Shown here piece by piece: positions 50,968 to 59,312 of a DNA stretch of 64,000 nucleotides. The notes beneath the pieces were generated by a model. It saw only the letters and a program-made list of their open reading frames with translations. It ran no database searches and had not been told where the DNA came from. The position numbers and the translations under genes were made by a program. Numbering within the stretch: position 1 is the first letter of the stretch; each line of letters begins with the position of its first letter. The DNA lies in contig JAUXSE010000020.1 of assembly GCA_030681515.1 (NCBI GenBank), positions 1 to 64,000 of the forward strand, read 5' to 3'. The stretch is from Geothrix sp. (GTDB lineage Bacteria > Acidobacteriota > Holophagae > Holophagales > Holophagaceae).

Positions 50968-51785
50968 CCACCTTCTCCGGGCAGGCCCTCGGCGGCTGCC
51001 AGCTGGGCCAGGCGATCCGCGTAGCGCCGCCGGAGCGTCTCCACCCACGCCCGTTTCAGGCGGCCATAGGCGGGCCGGAGATCCGAGTCCACCCAGGCCC
51101 GGAGCGCGGCCGCCGAGGCGCAGCGGTCCAGGCTGAGGTGCAGCCCGTCGCGCAGTTCCTCGTCCACCCGCTGCAGTGCCGCCACCGGCGCATAGCTGAC
51201 GCGGTGGACCGGACTCGCGCCCAGCTCCCGCAGCCGCGCCCGGTGCAGGGCCGTGCCGTAGCCCTTGTGCTGGCCGAATCCGTAGCCCGGATGGAGATCC
51301 TCCATCGCGATCATCAGGGCGTCCCGATGGGCCTTGGCCAGGATGCTGGCGGCGCCGATGGCGCAGCTGAGGGCGTCGCCGTCCACCACCAGCCGCTCGG
51401 GCAGGCCCGTCCGCGGCCCGCGATCGCCATCCACGAACAGGATCCGCGGCCGCAGGATCAGATCCGCCACGCACTGTCGCATGGCCATCATGGTGGCTTC
51501 GAGGATGTTCTCCCGGTCAATGGCCATGGGATCCATCTCCGCGATGCCGTAGGCCGGAAGGATCGCCTTCAACTCCGCCGCCAGCACCTCGCGCCGCTCG
51601 GGGGCCAGCTTCTTGCTATCCCGCACGCCCCGCAGCACGTGGCCCCACTTGTGCGCCGTCTCCGCATCCAGCACCGCGCAGGCCGCCACCACCGGCCCCG
51701 CCCAGGCGCCCCGCCCCGCCTCGTCCACGCCGCCCCAGGCCACACCCGGTGGCACATTGCCGAGATCCCAGTCGAGGGGATTCAC
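50964..51785 (-). CDS. rnhB: Ribonuclease HII
   Basis: 273-residue endonuclease that cuts RNA in RNA-DNA hybrids and at misincorporated ribonucleotides. Catalytic motifs GVDEAGRGAWAGP (about 19-31, Asp/Glu), the second Asp in ILFVDGD (about 114-120), and AIGAASILAKAHRD (about 140-153). The C-terminal region (about 195-273) is longer than in Escherichia coli and helical. Overlaps the Nudix gene. Confidence 0.95.
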   Translation of the reverse strand: MNPLDWDLGNVPPGVAWGGVDEAGRGAWAGPVVAACAVLDAETAHKWGHVLRGVRDSKKLAPERREVLAAELKAILPAYGIAEMDPMAIDRENILEATMMAMRQCVADLILRPRILFVDGDRGPRTGLPERLVVDGDALSCAIGAASILAKAHRDALMIAMEDLHPGYGFGQHKGYGTALHRARLRELGASPVHRVSYAPVAALQRVDEELRDGLHLSLDRCASAAALRAWVDSDLRPAYGRLKRAWVETLRRRYADRLAQLAAAEGLPGEGG

Positions 51786-52012
51786 CGGAGCACCAGCCGG
51801 GCAGACAGAGCTGCCACCGGGGTGTGGGGAAGCTGGCGGGATCTGGGACTGAAGCTATCCATGCGCCTAAGGTACCGTGAATCCCGCGAGGCCCAAACCC
51901 GGCCCGCAGGTCCCGTTCGGGTTACACTGCGGGCTTTCACGAACCGATGGTTTTGGCGTCTCGCGCAAAGGCCGGACGAAGGCACGACCTCACTCTCTTC
52001 CAGGGATGCCCC

Positions 52013-54055
52013 ATGAGATTCCCCGTCGCCCTCCTCCTCCCGGCGCTGCTCCTCGGCCCGGTCCTTCGCGCCCAGGAGACCTCCCTCGCCCCGGGCATCA
52101 AGGCCCGGGTCACGGACGCCAGCTTCGAGGTGGTGGTCCTGCGGCCGGATCCGGCCAAGGATCCCGTCTCCTACGATAAGGAACTGCCCTGGGACCTGGT
52201 CCCCTTCAACGTCCGCAATGACCGCTACAACTCCATCGGCACGGCCTTCGCCATCTCGAAGACGGAACTGGTGACCGCGCACCACGTCTTCCAGCCAGTC
52301 CACGCCTCCATGGGCTTCCAGACCTGCTTCATTCGGGACGCCAACCAGAATGTCTGGGAGGTGGACCAGATCCTCGCGCTGGACGAGCAGCGGGACGTGA
52401 TCCGGTTCACGGTCAAGGGCCGGACTTTCGATCAGTGGCTGGAGCTTCGCCCAGGATTCAAGGTCAACGAGACCGTGTTCACCGTGGGAAACGCCTACGG
52501 TGAAGGACTGGTGATCCGCCCCGGTGAGGTGATCGGCACGCTGCCGGAGCCCCTGCGCGGGGCGTGGAACCTCCTCAAGAGCAGCACTGGCGTGAATCCC
52601 GGGAACTCGGGTGGCCCCCTGGTGGATCCGCAGGGCCGCGTGGTGGGTGTGGTCCTGGGGAAGAAGGACAACATCTGCTACTCCCTGCCCACCGAGGAGT
52701 TGAAGGCCGTGAAGGCGGGCACGGCGGCCTTCTTCAGCAAGATGGGCTTCTCCTTCGCGCTGTTCCCGGAGAAGTCGAAGGCCCTGGACCGGGTTTTCGA
52801 CCTCCCCCTGCCGCGCCCCTACACCGAGCTTCGCAAGGAACTGGCGGCCCGGGATGCGGTGTTCTACACCCAGTCCATGGACAGCCTCTTCAGCAGCCTG
52901 GGCACCGAGCTGTTCCCGGCCGGCGAAGCCAGCGAAGAGGCCATCGGGGAGATCCCCACCAGCGCCAACCCTGAAGTCATCTTCCGCGACAAGACCACCA
53001 AGATCTGGAGCATCTCCGGCCTGGAGTACAAGAGCAACGACCTGCCGAAGAATGGCCGGATCCATTACGCCCAGGCGAACGGGGTATACCTCTTCAAGAT
53101 CCGCTGCCCCGATGGCGTCGCCATCGGCAACCTCCTGGCGAACCCCAGGCTCTCCATGGACCTCCTGCTGAAGGGCGCCAGCGTCACCCGCACCGTTGGC
53201 GGGCAGGATATCCGCGTGACCTCCTTTGGCGACCCCTACCAGATCAAGCCCCACACGGACCGCTTCGGCCGGCCCTGGCAGCAGGCCATCTGGTTCACCC
53301 CCTATGATGATGGCGCGGTCCTGACCTATGCCACCCTCGTCCCCTCGGGCCTGGTGATGGCGGTCAAGTTCGTGAATTCTTCCTCCCTCATACCCTGGCT
53401 CTACGACCTGCCGAAGTTCCTGGACTACACCTATGTCCCCTACGGCGGCAAGCTCACGGAGTGGGTGGCGTTTCTCAAGCACCGCGACCGGCTCCCCGAC
53501 GCACTGCGGGCCATGGCCTTTGAGTTCAAGGAGGGCAAATCTCTGCGCCTCCAGGCCCTCTGGGCGAAGCTGGACCTGGATTCCTCCCACGTGGACCTGT
53601 CGCCCAAGGCCTTCCTCATCCTGAACATGGGCTTTTCCCGGAAGGGCCAGGAGGTGGTCTGGGATCTGCGCCGCGTGAGCATCTCGGAGGACGAGGAGGA
53701 CAACTATTTCGTCCTGCTCAAGCACCTCCATCCCACGCCAGCCATGCCTGAGGCGAATCAGAAGCGGTGGAAGGAGATCGCCAGGCAGAAACACCCGTAC
53801 ACCATGCGGACCTACGAGGAGGACGGCGCCAGCCGGATCGCGACGGTCCATGCCGGGTTCCTTCATGCGGGGACACCCCCGGCCGAGGGTGCCGAACTCG
53901 TCACCCTCTACATGGCCCGCGTGGGGAAGGAGCGTGACGGCGACATGCAGAAGCGCCTCCAGGCCCTTCTCCGCGCCATCGCGCCCGCCCCCCAGGGATC
54001 TGCCATCCGGCTGGTACAGGCCCACGTCCCGGGGGCCACGGCTGGCCCGCACTGA
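52013..54055 (+). CDS. Large secreted trypsin-like serine protease
   Basis: 680-residue protein with signal peptide (FPVALLLPALLLGPVLRAQ). Trypsin-like catalytic triad in the N-terminal domain: His in GTAFAISKTELVTAHHVFQ (about 76-94), Asp in LDEQRDVIRFTVKG (about 123-136), Ser in NPGNSGGPLVDPQGRVVGVVLG (about 197-218). The remaining about 440 residues have no PDZ domain that I can see and no known motif; they contain beta-rich segments (NGRIHYAQANGVYLFKIRC, GSVLTYATLV-like). HtrA-like proteases normally have one or two PDZ domains, so this is an unusual architecture. Start ATG 52013 chosen for the signal peptide. Confidence 0.8.
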   Translation: MRFPVALLLPALLLGPVLRAQETSLAPGIKARVTDASFEVVVLRPDPAKDPVSYDKELPWDLVPFNVRNDRYNSIGTAFAISKTELVTAHHVFQPVHASMGFQTCFIRDANQNVWEVDQILALDEQRDVIRFTVKGRTFDQWLELRPGFKVNETVFTVGNAYGEGLVIRPGEVIGTLPEPLRGAWNLLKSSTGVNPGNSGGPLVDPQGRVVGVVLGKKDNICYSLPTEELKAVKAGTAAFFSKMGFSFALFPEKSKALDRVFDLPLPRPYTELRKELAARDAVFYTQSMDSLFSSLGTELFPAGEASEEAIGEIPTSANPEVIFRDKTTKIWSISGLEYKSNDLPKNGRIHYAQANGVYLFKIRCPDGVAIGNLLANPRLSMDLLLKGASVTRTVGGQDIRVTSFGDPYQIKPHTDRFGRPWQQAIWFTPYDDGAVLTYATLVPSGLVMAVKFVNSSSLIPWLYDLPKFLDYTYVPYGGKLTEWVAFLKHRDRLPDALRAMAFEFKEGKSLRLQALWAKLDLDSSHVDLSPKAFLILNMGFSRKGQEVVWDLRRVSISEDEEDNYFVLLKHLHPTPAMPEANQKRWKEIARQKHPYTMRTYEEDGASRIATVHAGFLHAGTPPAEGAELVTLYMARVGKERDGDMQKRLQALLRAIAPAPQGSAIRLVQAHVPGATAGPH

Positions 54056-54061
54056 AGCCAG

Positions 54062-54265
54062 CTAGTGGTGCCCGCTCGAAATAGCTGGATCATCCTGCCC
54101 ACTCCCGGGCACCACGTGGCGGGGGTCTGGGGGCACGGCGGTGCCCCCAGCGGGGTGACAGCCCCAGCGCGCCTGCGCGATGGGGCGCCAGAGGGGCCAT
54201 GCCCCGATGGAAGTGCACCTCGCCATCACACCGTTGATCCAGGTATTTCAGGCGAGGTGCACTAG
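54062..54265 (-). mobile_element. CTAG-bounded structured non-coding element, copy 2 (204 bp)
   Basis: Outer hairpins: 54065-54074/54106-54115 (10 bp, long loop) and 54212-54224/54251-54263 (13 bp, 26-base loop). Inner hairpins: 54127-54136/54141-54150 and 54162-54186. CTAG lies at both ends (54062-54065, 54262-54265). Read on the minus strand it aligns end to end with the copy at 33013-33256: same order of hairpins, same 26-base first loop with 15 of 26 identical bases, and the shared GGGCTGTCACCCC (54152-54164). The stems differ in sequence yet still pair. Confidence 0.85.
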
Positions 54266-54272
54266 CACTCCA

Positions 54273-54370
54273 CGACTCCCAGGCGATGAGCCAGGTCAAC
54301 CCGGATCTGGACCGAACTTGGCGCTGCGGGGCAGCGTCAAGTGACAAGGCCAGACCGGGTTGAAGCCAGC
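54273..54370 (-). pseudogene. Duplicated 3' end of the glycosyltransferase gene
   Basis: Bases 54273-54296 are identical to 54383-54406, inside the glycosyltransferase gene, and read TWLIAWES in the same frame. The downstream flanks also correspond: TGAAGCCAGCT occurs at 54053-54063 and 54361-54371. So the end of the gene and its flank were copied once, and the structured element then entered the CTAG of the outer copy. The rest of the 315-base interval between 54056 and 54370 holds nothing that I recognise. Confidence 0.6.
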
Positions 54371-55042
54371 TCAACATTTGAGCGACTCCCAGGCGATGAG
54401 CCAGGTGTCCATCACCCCTCTAAAATGGCTCCTCGGCGGCCCCGGCTGGTAGATGGCCTGGATGGGGATGTGGGCCCACCGCAGCTTCCAGTCGGCGGCC
54501 TTCATGGCGATCTCCATCTCGATGGCGAAGCCGGTGGCGCGCAGTTCGAGGCGATCCAGCACCTTCTTGCGGATCATGCGGAAGCCGCTCTGGCTGTCCT
54601 CCCAGGTCACGCCCGCGATGCGGCCCAGGGTCCAGGTTCCCAGCGCGTTGGTCCGCCACCGCTTGGCCGGGATCTTCGCCCGGTCCAGGAGACGCGATCC
54701 GATGAGGAAATCCGCCTCCGGATGCACCGCGAGATGGTCGAGGAACCGCCGGAGATCCGCGGGATCGTGCTGGCCATCCGCATCCAGGAAGAGGTAGAAA
54801 TCGAAGGCGTCCCGCCGGAGATGCGCGATGCCCGCGCGCAGGGCATGGCCCTTTCCCCCACCTCGGCCCGGCTCGATCCTCAGCACCTCCGCGCCCGCGG
54901 CGGCGGCCACGGCGCCGGTGCCGTCGGTGGATCCGTCGTCCACCACCAGCACGCGGTAGAGTCCGAAGGGCTTGAGGCCCTCCAGCACCGCCGCGATGCG
55001 GTCTGCCTCGTCATGGGCGGCGAGGATCGCGGCGAGTTTCAC
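54371..55042 (-). CDS. Family 2 glycosyltransferase (dolichyl-phosphate mannosyltransferase-like)
   Basis: 223-residue GT-A enzyme. Nucleotide-sugar binding motif RVLVVDDGSTDGTGAV (about 30-45) and the DXD region FYLFLDADGQHDPAD (about 82-96), with SQSGFRMIRKKVLD (about 150-163) in the acceptor part. There is no transmembrane segment. Relatives move a sugar onto a polyprenyl phosphate or other acceptor. GTG start overlaps the stop of the upstream M61 peptidase (GTGA). The last codons are duplicated downstream. Confidence 0.9.
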   Translation of the reverse strand: MKLAAILAAHDEADRIAAVLEGLKPFGLYRVLVVDDGSTDGTGAVAAAAGAEVLRIEPGRGGGKGHALRAGIAHLRRDAFDFYLFLDADGQHDPADLRRFLDHLAVHPEADFLIGSRLLDRAKIPAKRWRTNALGTWTLGRIAGVTWEDSQSGFRMIRKKVLDRLELRATGFAIEMEIAMKAADWKLRWAHIPIQAIYQPGPPRSHFRGVMDTWLIAWESLKC

Positions 55043-56850
55043 TTGCGCGTCCCGCGCTTCTTCGGGGCCGCGGGGAAGGCCTGCCCGTAGGCGGCCTGGA
55101 AGGAGGCCCGCTGGGCGGCGGTGGCCCTGGGATCGGGAACCAGCCGATGGATGCGCTCCGGGTTCTCGGCCACCGGCACCGTGGCTTCAAGGATCCGCCC
55201 GCGGTCCGCGGCCAGCACGAGGGCCGTTCCGCCAGGGCCCGGCTGGGCGAGGCATCGCTGCGCCTCGGCCGTGGCCGTGGTGCGCCAGCCGTCCACCGCC
55301 AGGATCTCCATGCCGAAGCTGAGGCCAGCGACCGCTGCCGGGCTGCCGGGGATCACGTTCTGCACGGTGGGCCCGTTGGCCGCCAGCACGAGCCCCGTCC
55401 AGGACCGGGCGCGGCGGAGGGCGGCGGGATCCTTCTGCTCCTCCGGGGACAACCCTTCCCAGGGGGCGCGGGCCTCCATCGCCAGGCCGAAGGCCCGCCG
55501 CAGTGGCGCGGGATCCAGCTCGGCGCGGCCGGAGATGTAGGCGTCCCAGAAGGGCGCGGGATCCTTCCCGGAGAGATCCCGGAAGGCTTCGCGGATATCG
55601 GCATCGGTCACGCCCTGTTCGCCATGCCGTGTCCAGAGCATCGCGAAGAGGTCCGCCATTCCCGCCTTGCCATGGCTGCCCCCGCGGATCGCCGCGTCCA
55701 TGAGCCAGGCCACCATCCCGCCCTTCTCGTAGTAGCTGACGGAGCTGTTGGGGCTGAACTCGTGCGGCTTGTACAGGCGGATCCATGCGTCCCAGCTGGA
55801 TTCCTCCAGGCTCTGTTCGAGGCGCCCCGGACGCTGCACCTGCTCACTCCAGCAGCGGGCCAGTTCCCTGGCCGCGTGGCTCCAGGGCACGACGCCGGCC
55901 CGCAGGACGATCACGTGCTCCATGTAGGACGTGAGGCCTTCATGGAACCACAGGGCCTTCGTGGGGTTCTCGCGGCTGTAGTCGAAGGGGCCCAGCGCCG
56001 GGTCGTGGAGGCGCTTCACGTTCCACGCATGGAAGAACTCGTGGGCCACCAGCTGGTAGAGGGCGTGGTAGCCCTCGGGCTTGTCGAAGGCATGGCAATC
56101 GGAGATGAGGCTGGTGCAATCCCGGTGTTCCAGGCCGCCGCGCAGCTTGGGGGCGAAGGTGAACAGGAACACGTAGCGCTTGAAGGGAAACCCGTCGAAG
56201 ATCGCGCCGGCGGCCTCCACGATCTTCCGCGTGGCCTCCGTGATGAGGGCTTCGTCCCCGTTGTGGCTGCCCGTGAAGATCAGCTCGAAGGCCGTGCCGC
56301 CGGTCTTGAATCCACGCGTCCGGAAGGCGCCCAGCTCGAACGGTGAATCCACCAGCGTGTCGAAGTCCGGGGCGAGGTAGACACTCTGCTTCATGGGCAG
56401 GGACGAGGCCACCTTCCACGCCGCCGGGAAGCCCTGGAAGCGGACCTGCACGGGGCGGTCCAGCTGCCCTTCCAGGTAGAGGAAGGTCGCCGCGGGGATG
56501 ATCTGGGCGTGAGTGGGGTCCACATGGTTGGTGCGCACGGTGAGATCGTTGCCATAGACGCGGTAGCGGACCGTGAGATCCCGCTTCGAGGCGGGCAGCC
56601 GCCAGCGCTGCTTGTCGAGCTTCTCCAGGGGCCGTTCCTCCCGGCCCGCCTGGATCCGCACGCGATCCACGAATCGCGCGTAGTCGCGCACCAGGTACGA
56701 TCCCGGCGTCCAGGCCGGCATCGCCGCGACCGCGCCCTGGACCACGGCCTCGGCCGGAATCGCCAGCTCCACCTCGAACAGGTGCTGGGCCAGGTCCAGG
56801 GGACGCAGGATGGCCTGAATCGGGGCAAGCTCCACCAGGGACTCCTTCAC
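55039..56850 (-). CDS. M61 family (glycyl aminopeptidase-like) metalloprotease with PDZ domain
   Basis: 603-residue protein. Zinc motif HEFFHAW (about 278-284) with the distant Glu in LWFHEGLTSYMEH (about 308-320). The N-terminal beta domain (about 15-160) has DLAQHLFEVELAIPAE, as in M61. The C-terminal PDZ (about 475-565) has GPTVQNVIPGSPAAVAGLSFGMEILAVDGW. No signal peptide is visible, so it may be cytoplasmic or non-classically placed. It overlaps TetR (GTGA) and the glycosyltransferase (GTGA), making a three-gene operon. Start GTG 56850. Confidence 0.9.
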   Translation of the reverse strand: MKESLVELAPIQAILRPLDLAQHLFEVELAIPAEAVVQGAVAAMPAWTPGSYLVRDYARFVDRVRIQAGREERPLEKLDKQRWRLPASKRDLTVRYRVYGNDLTVRTNHVDPTHAQIIPAATFLYLEGQLDRPVQVRFQGFPAAWKVASSLPMKQSVYLAPDFDTLVDSPFELGAFRTRGFKTGGTAFELIFTGSHNGDEALITEATRKIVEAAGAIFDGFPFKRYVFLFTFAPKLRGGLEHRDCTSLISDCHAFDKPEGYHALYQLVAHEFFHAWNVKRLHDPALGPFDYSRENPTKALWFHEGLTSYMEHVIVLRAGVVPWSHAARELARCWSEQVQRPGRLEQSLEESSWDAWIRLYKPHEFSPNSSVSYYEKGGMVAWLMDAAIRGGSHGKAGMADLFAMLWTRHGEQGVTDADIREAFRDLSGKDPAPFWDAYISGRAELDPAPLRRAFGLAMEARAPWEGLSPEEQKDPAALRRARSWTGLVLAANGPTVQNVIPGSPAAVAGLSFGMEILAVDGWRTTATAEAQRCLAQPGPGGTALVLAADRGRILEATVPVAENPERIHRLVPDPRATAAQRASFQAAYGQAFPAAPKKRGTRK

Positions 56851-57548
56851 CCCACGACGCCGCGCAGCCAGCGGCGCGTGGCCCACTGGATCTCGTCCTC
56901 GGTGATCTGGTAGTGGGGATCGCGCAGCTTCTCCTCGATGAGCGATCCCGTCAGCGAGGTGAAGAACAGCACCTCCCTGCGGGCCTGCTCCAGACTGATG
57001 CCGAACACGTGGTGCATGAAGAGGCCCAGGGGGCTCAGGCCCCGCTCCACCAGGGGCATCAGGTCCCGGAATCCGGAATCCGGCGAGGGCACCGCGATGG
57101 AGCGGAGGATGAACCCGGTGAATTCCTGGCTTTCGAGCAGCAGGTCCAGGTAGGCCCGGGTGAGCTTCAGGCAGGCCGCTTCCACGGCCGGGGTGCCCTT
57201 GATGGGCGCGGCCAGGAAGGGTTCCACCATGGCCTGGATGCGCACGGTCGTGCTGGCCAGCGATACGAGGCAAAGCTGGCGGAAGAGGCCTTCCTTGCTG
57301 CCGAAGTGGTAGTAGAGCGTGGGCTTGGACACCCCGGCCTCCTCGGCCACCTCCTTCACCTGCACGCCGTCGTAGCCCTTGGCGGCGAAATGCGAAAGGG
57401 CCGAGAGCAGCAGGCGGGCCTTGAGATCGCCCTCCCCGCTGAGGCGTTCGAGGGCCGCGTGGAAGCTGCCGTGGGCCCCCACGCCCAGGGCAGCCGGCCC
57501 GAAGACCGGTACCATCTCTTTGAGACCATGGTCGGGAACGGTGGACAT
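56847..57548 (-). CDS. TetR/AcrR family transcriptional regulator
   Basis: 233-residue regulator. HTH LLLSALSHFAAKGYDGVQVKEVAEEAGVSKPTLYYHFGSKEGLFRQL (residues about 43-89) is the classic TetR N-terminal domain. A 40-residue N-terminal extension (VPVFGPAALGVGAHGSFHAALERL) precedes it. The C-terminal ligand-binding half is helical. It heads the M61/GT2 operon and probably controls it or the divergent transporter. Ligand unknown. Confidence 0.88.
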   Translation of the reverse strand: MSTVPDHGLKEMVPVFGPAALGVGAHGSFHAALERLSGEGDLKARLLLSALSHFAAKGYDGVQVKEVAEEAGVSKPTLYYHFGSKEGLFRQLCLVSLASTTVRIQAMVEPFLAAPIKGTPAVEAACLKLTRAYLDLLLESQEFTGFILRSIAVPSPDSGFRDLMPLVERGLSPLGLFMHHVFGISLEQARREVLFFTSLTGSLIEEKLRDPHYQITEDEIQWATRRWLRGVVG

Positions 57549-57633
57549 GGGCCGCCTCGGAAGAAAGTCCAGGATGCCACGAACGGCCTTACTGGGGGTA
57601 AAGAGCGCCCCGGGGACTGGGGCCGCCACAGGA

Positions 57634-58503
57634 TCAGGGCCCCTCCGGCCCCGAACCCCGCCGTGCCACCGCCGCGCCATTCAGTCCGAGGGCGCAGGCG
57701 ATGACGGCCCCGCCAGCGGCCAGCCTGGGCCAGTCCACGGGCTCGCGGAAGATGAGGCCCGAGGCCAGGATGGCCAGGGGGATCTTCATGTTGTTGAAGA
57801 TGGCCAGGGTGCCGATGTCCGTCCGGCGGGCGCCGGCATTGAAGAGGAAGAACCCCAGCCCCGAGGCCATCAGGCCCAGGTAGAGCAGCACCACCCCCTG
57901 GCGCAGGTCCATGCCGAGCACTCTGTCCCACTGGATCGCCGGCGCGGCCATGGCCACGGCCACGGCGGCAGCCCCCAGGTAGAGCACGCCCATGAGATCC
58001 CGGTCCCGCTTGCCCGAGGCCGGGGCCGCGCGGCGGTAGAGCACCTGGCCCAGGGCGAAGCACAGGTTCGCTCCCTGCATCAGCAGGAATCCCCGGAGCA
58101 TCCCAGCGCGCCCCAGGCCGGACCAGACACAGATGCCCGTGCCGGCCACGGCGAGCGCCGCGACGAGCAGGGTCTTCCAGGCGACGCGCCCCGCGAAAAG
58201 GTCGCTCACCAGCGTCACGAACAGGGGGGTAAAGATGGTGAACAGCGCCACCTCGGAGGGCCGCAGCCAGCGGAAGGACTCGATGTAGAGCAGGTACATG
58301 AATCCGAACTGCAGGGCCCCGATGCCGGCGAAAGCCAGCACCCGCCTTGGCGACAGGCCCTTCACGTCCAGGAAGGGGAGGAACACCAGGGCCGCCAGGA
58401 CGGTCCGGGCCGCGGTCACGAAAGGCGCCCCCAGGCCGGCTACCTGGGCCGTGAGGCCGAAGGACAGGGCCCAGATGATCGAGACGGCGAGCAGCAGGTA
58501 CAT
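57634..58503 (-). CDS. EamA/DMT family transporter
   Basis: 289-residue membrane protein with ten hydrophobic segments in two EamA repeats (about 1-140 and 150-280; for example SEVALFTIFTPLFVTLVSDL and GTLAIFNNMKIPLAILASGLIF). Members export amino acids, metabolites or drugs. Substrate unknown. The start is at ATG 58503 because the first helix begins at once (LLLAVSIIWALSFGL). Confidence 0.85.
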   Translation of the reverse strand: MYLLLAVSIIWALSFGLTAQVAGLGAPFVTAARTVLAALVFLPFLDVKGLSPRRVLAFAGIGALQFGFMYLLYIESFRWLRPSEVALFTIFTPLFVTLVSDLFAGRVAWKTLLVAALAVAGTGICVWSGLGRAGMLRGFLLMQGANLCFALGQVLYRRAAPASGKRDRDLMGVLYLGAAAVAVAMAAPAIQWDRVLGMDLRQGVVLLYLGLMASGLGFFLFNAGARRTDIGTLAIFNNMKIPLAILASGLIFREPVDWPRLAAGGAVIACALGLNGAAVARRGSGPEGP

Positions 58504-58539
58504 GGCACTCCTGGAAGGGGAAAACGGCTTCGTCGAGGC

Positions 58540-59175
58540 TCAGTCGAGGCTTCGCCCCAGCTTCAGGAAGATCTCGCGCCAGGCCTCCGGAAGCGCTGCC
58601 GCGTCCCGGGCGATGGTGGCCTCGTCGCCCCGGGCGAAGGGCCCCGTGCGTCCCGCGGCGCCGCGATCCGCCACATTGCGCAGGGTGGCTTCCGCCAGCG
58701 GCAGCAGGCCCCGGCCGGGCAGGGCCACGCCCTGGGCGCGCAGCAGGGCCTCAGCCCCCAGCCACAGGGTGGCCGCGTGGCCCGACGCCAGCACCGCCGC
58801 CGCGTGGTAGAGGGGCTTCAGTTCCCCGGGCAGATCAAAGGCCGCGAAACCCAGGTCGCCGAAGGCCCGGCGCAGGCCGTCCGGCACGGCGCCGGTGATG
58901 GCGATGGGCGTGCCGGTCCAGTCCCGGGCCCGGCCGTCGAAACTGGTCAGCGGATGGGCGCAGGGCACGCCCTCCAGATGCAGGCTGCCCGCCAGATGCA
59001 CGCAGCGGCCGGGGAAGCGCGCCGCGAGTCCGGATACCGCCCGGTCCGGCACCGCCAGCAGCACCAGCCCCTCCGGCTGGGCCCCGTGATCCAGTAGCAT
59101 CGCCCGCGGGCCCCAGGCCTCCGCCAGCGCGCGCCCCGCGCGGCCCCGGCCCAGGATGGTGAATTCGATCGGCAT
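58540..59175 (-). CDS. Rossmann-like/DUF2520 domain protein
   Basis: 211-residue protein. N-terminal nucleotide-binding Rossmann fold (EFTILGRGRAGRALAEAWG, residues about 4-22, GxGxxG) and a C-terminal helical DUF2520 domain (KPLYHAAAVLASGHAATLWLGAEALL). The family resembles oxidoreductases such as ketopantoate reductase and pyrroline-5-carboxylate reductase; no substrate is known. Co-oriented with EamA. Confidence 0.88.
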   Translation of the reverse strand: MPIEFTILGRGRAGRALAEAWGPRAMLLDHGAQPEGLVLLAVPDRAVSGLAARFPGRCVHLAGSLHLEGVPCAHPLTSFDGRARDWTGTPIAITGAVPDGLRRAFGDLGFAAFDLPGELKPLYHAAAVLASGHAATLWLGAEALLRAQGVALPGRGLLPLAEATLRNVADRGAAGRTGPFARGDEATIARDAAALPEAWREIFLKLGRSLD

Positions 59176-59204
59176 GGGGATAGTGTGGCGGAAAACGGTC
59201 TTCA

Positions 59205-59302
59205 GGCTCCATGCTTCAGGCTTCAGGCTCCAGGCTTCAGGCTCCTGGCTCCTGGCTCCAGGCTTCAGGCTTCAGGCTCCAGGCTCCAGGCTCCAGGCTC
59301 TA
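59205..59302. repeat. Heptanucleotide tandem array GGCTYCA, 14 units
   Basis: Fourteen consecutive heptamers at 59205-59302, mostly GGCTTCA and GGCTCCA, with TGCTTCA, GGCTCCT (twice) and GGCTCTA variants. It fills the gap between the DUF2520 gene and the gene starting at 59313. Same unit as the array at 38859-38893. Confidence 0.95.
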
Positions 59303-59312
59303 CACTCTCCCC

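Noticed and set aside
54090-54377. A minus-strand protein gene of about 95 codons overlapping the element
   Set aside because: It is built from the copied gene end and the structured element, and its frame exists only by chance.
59205-59302. CRISPR array
   Set aside because: The repeat unit is only 7 bases with no spacers between units, so it is a tandem repeat and not CRISPR. No cas genes are nearby.
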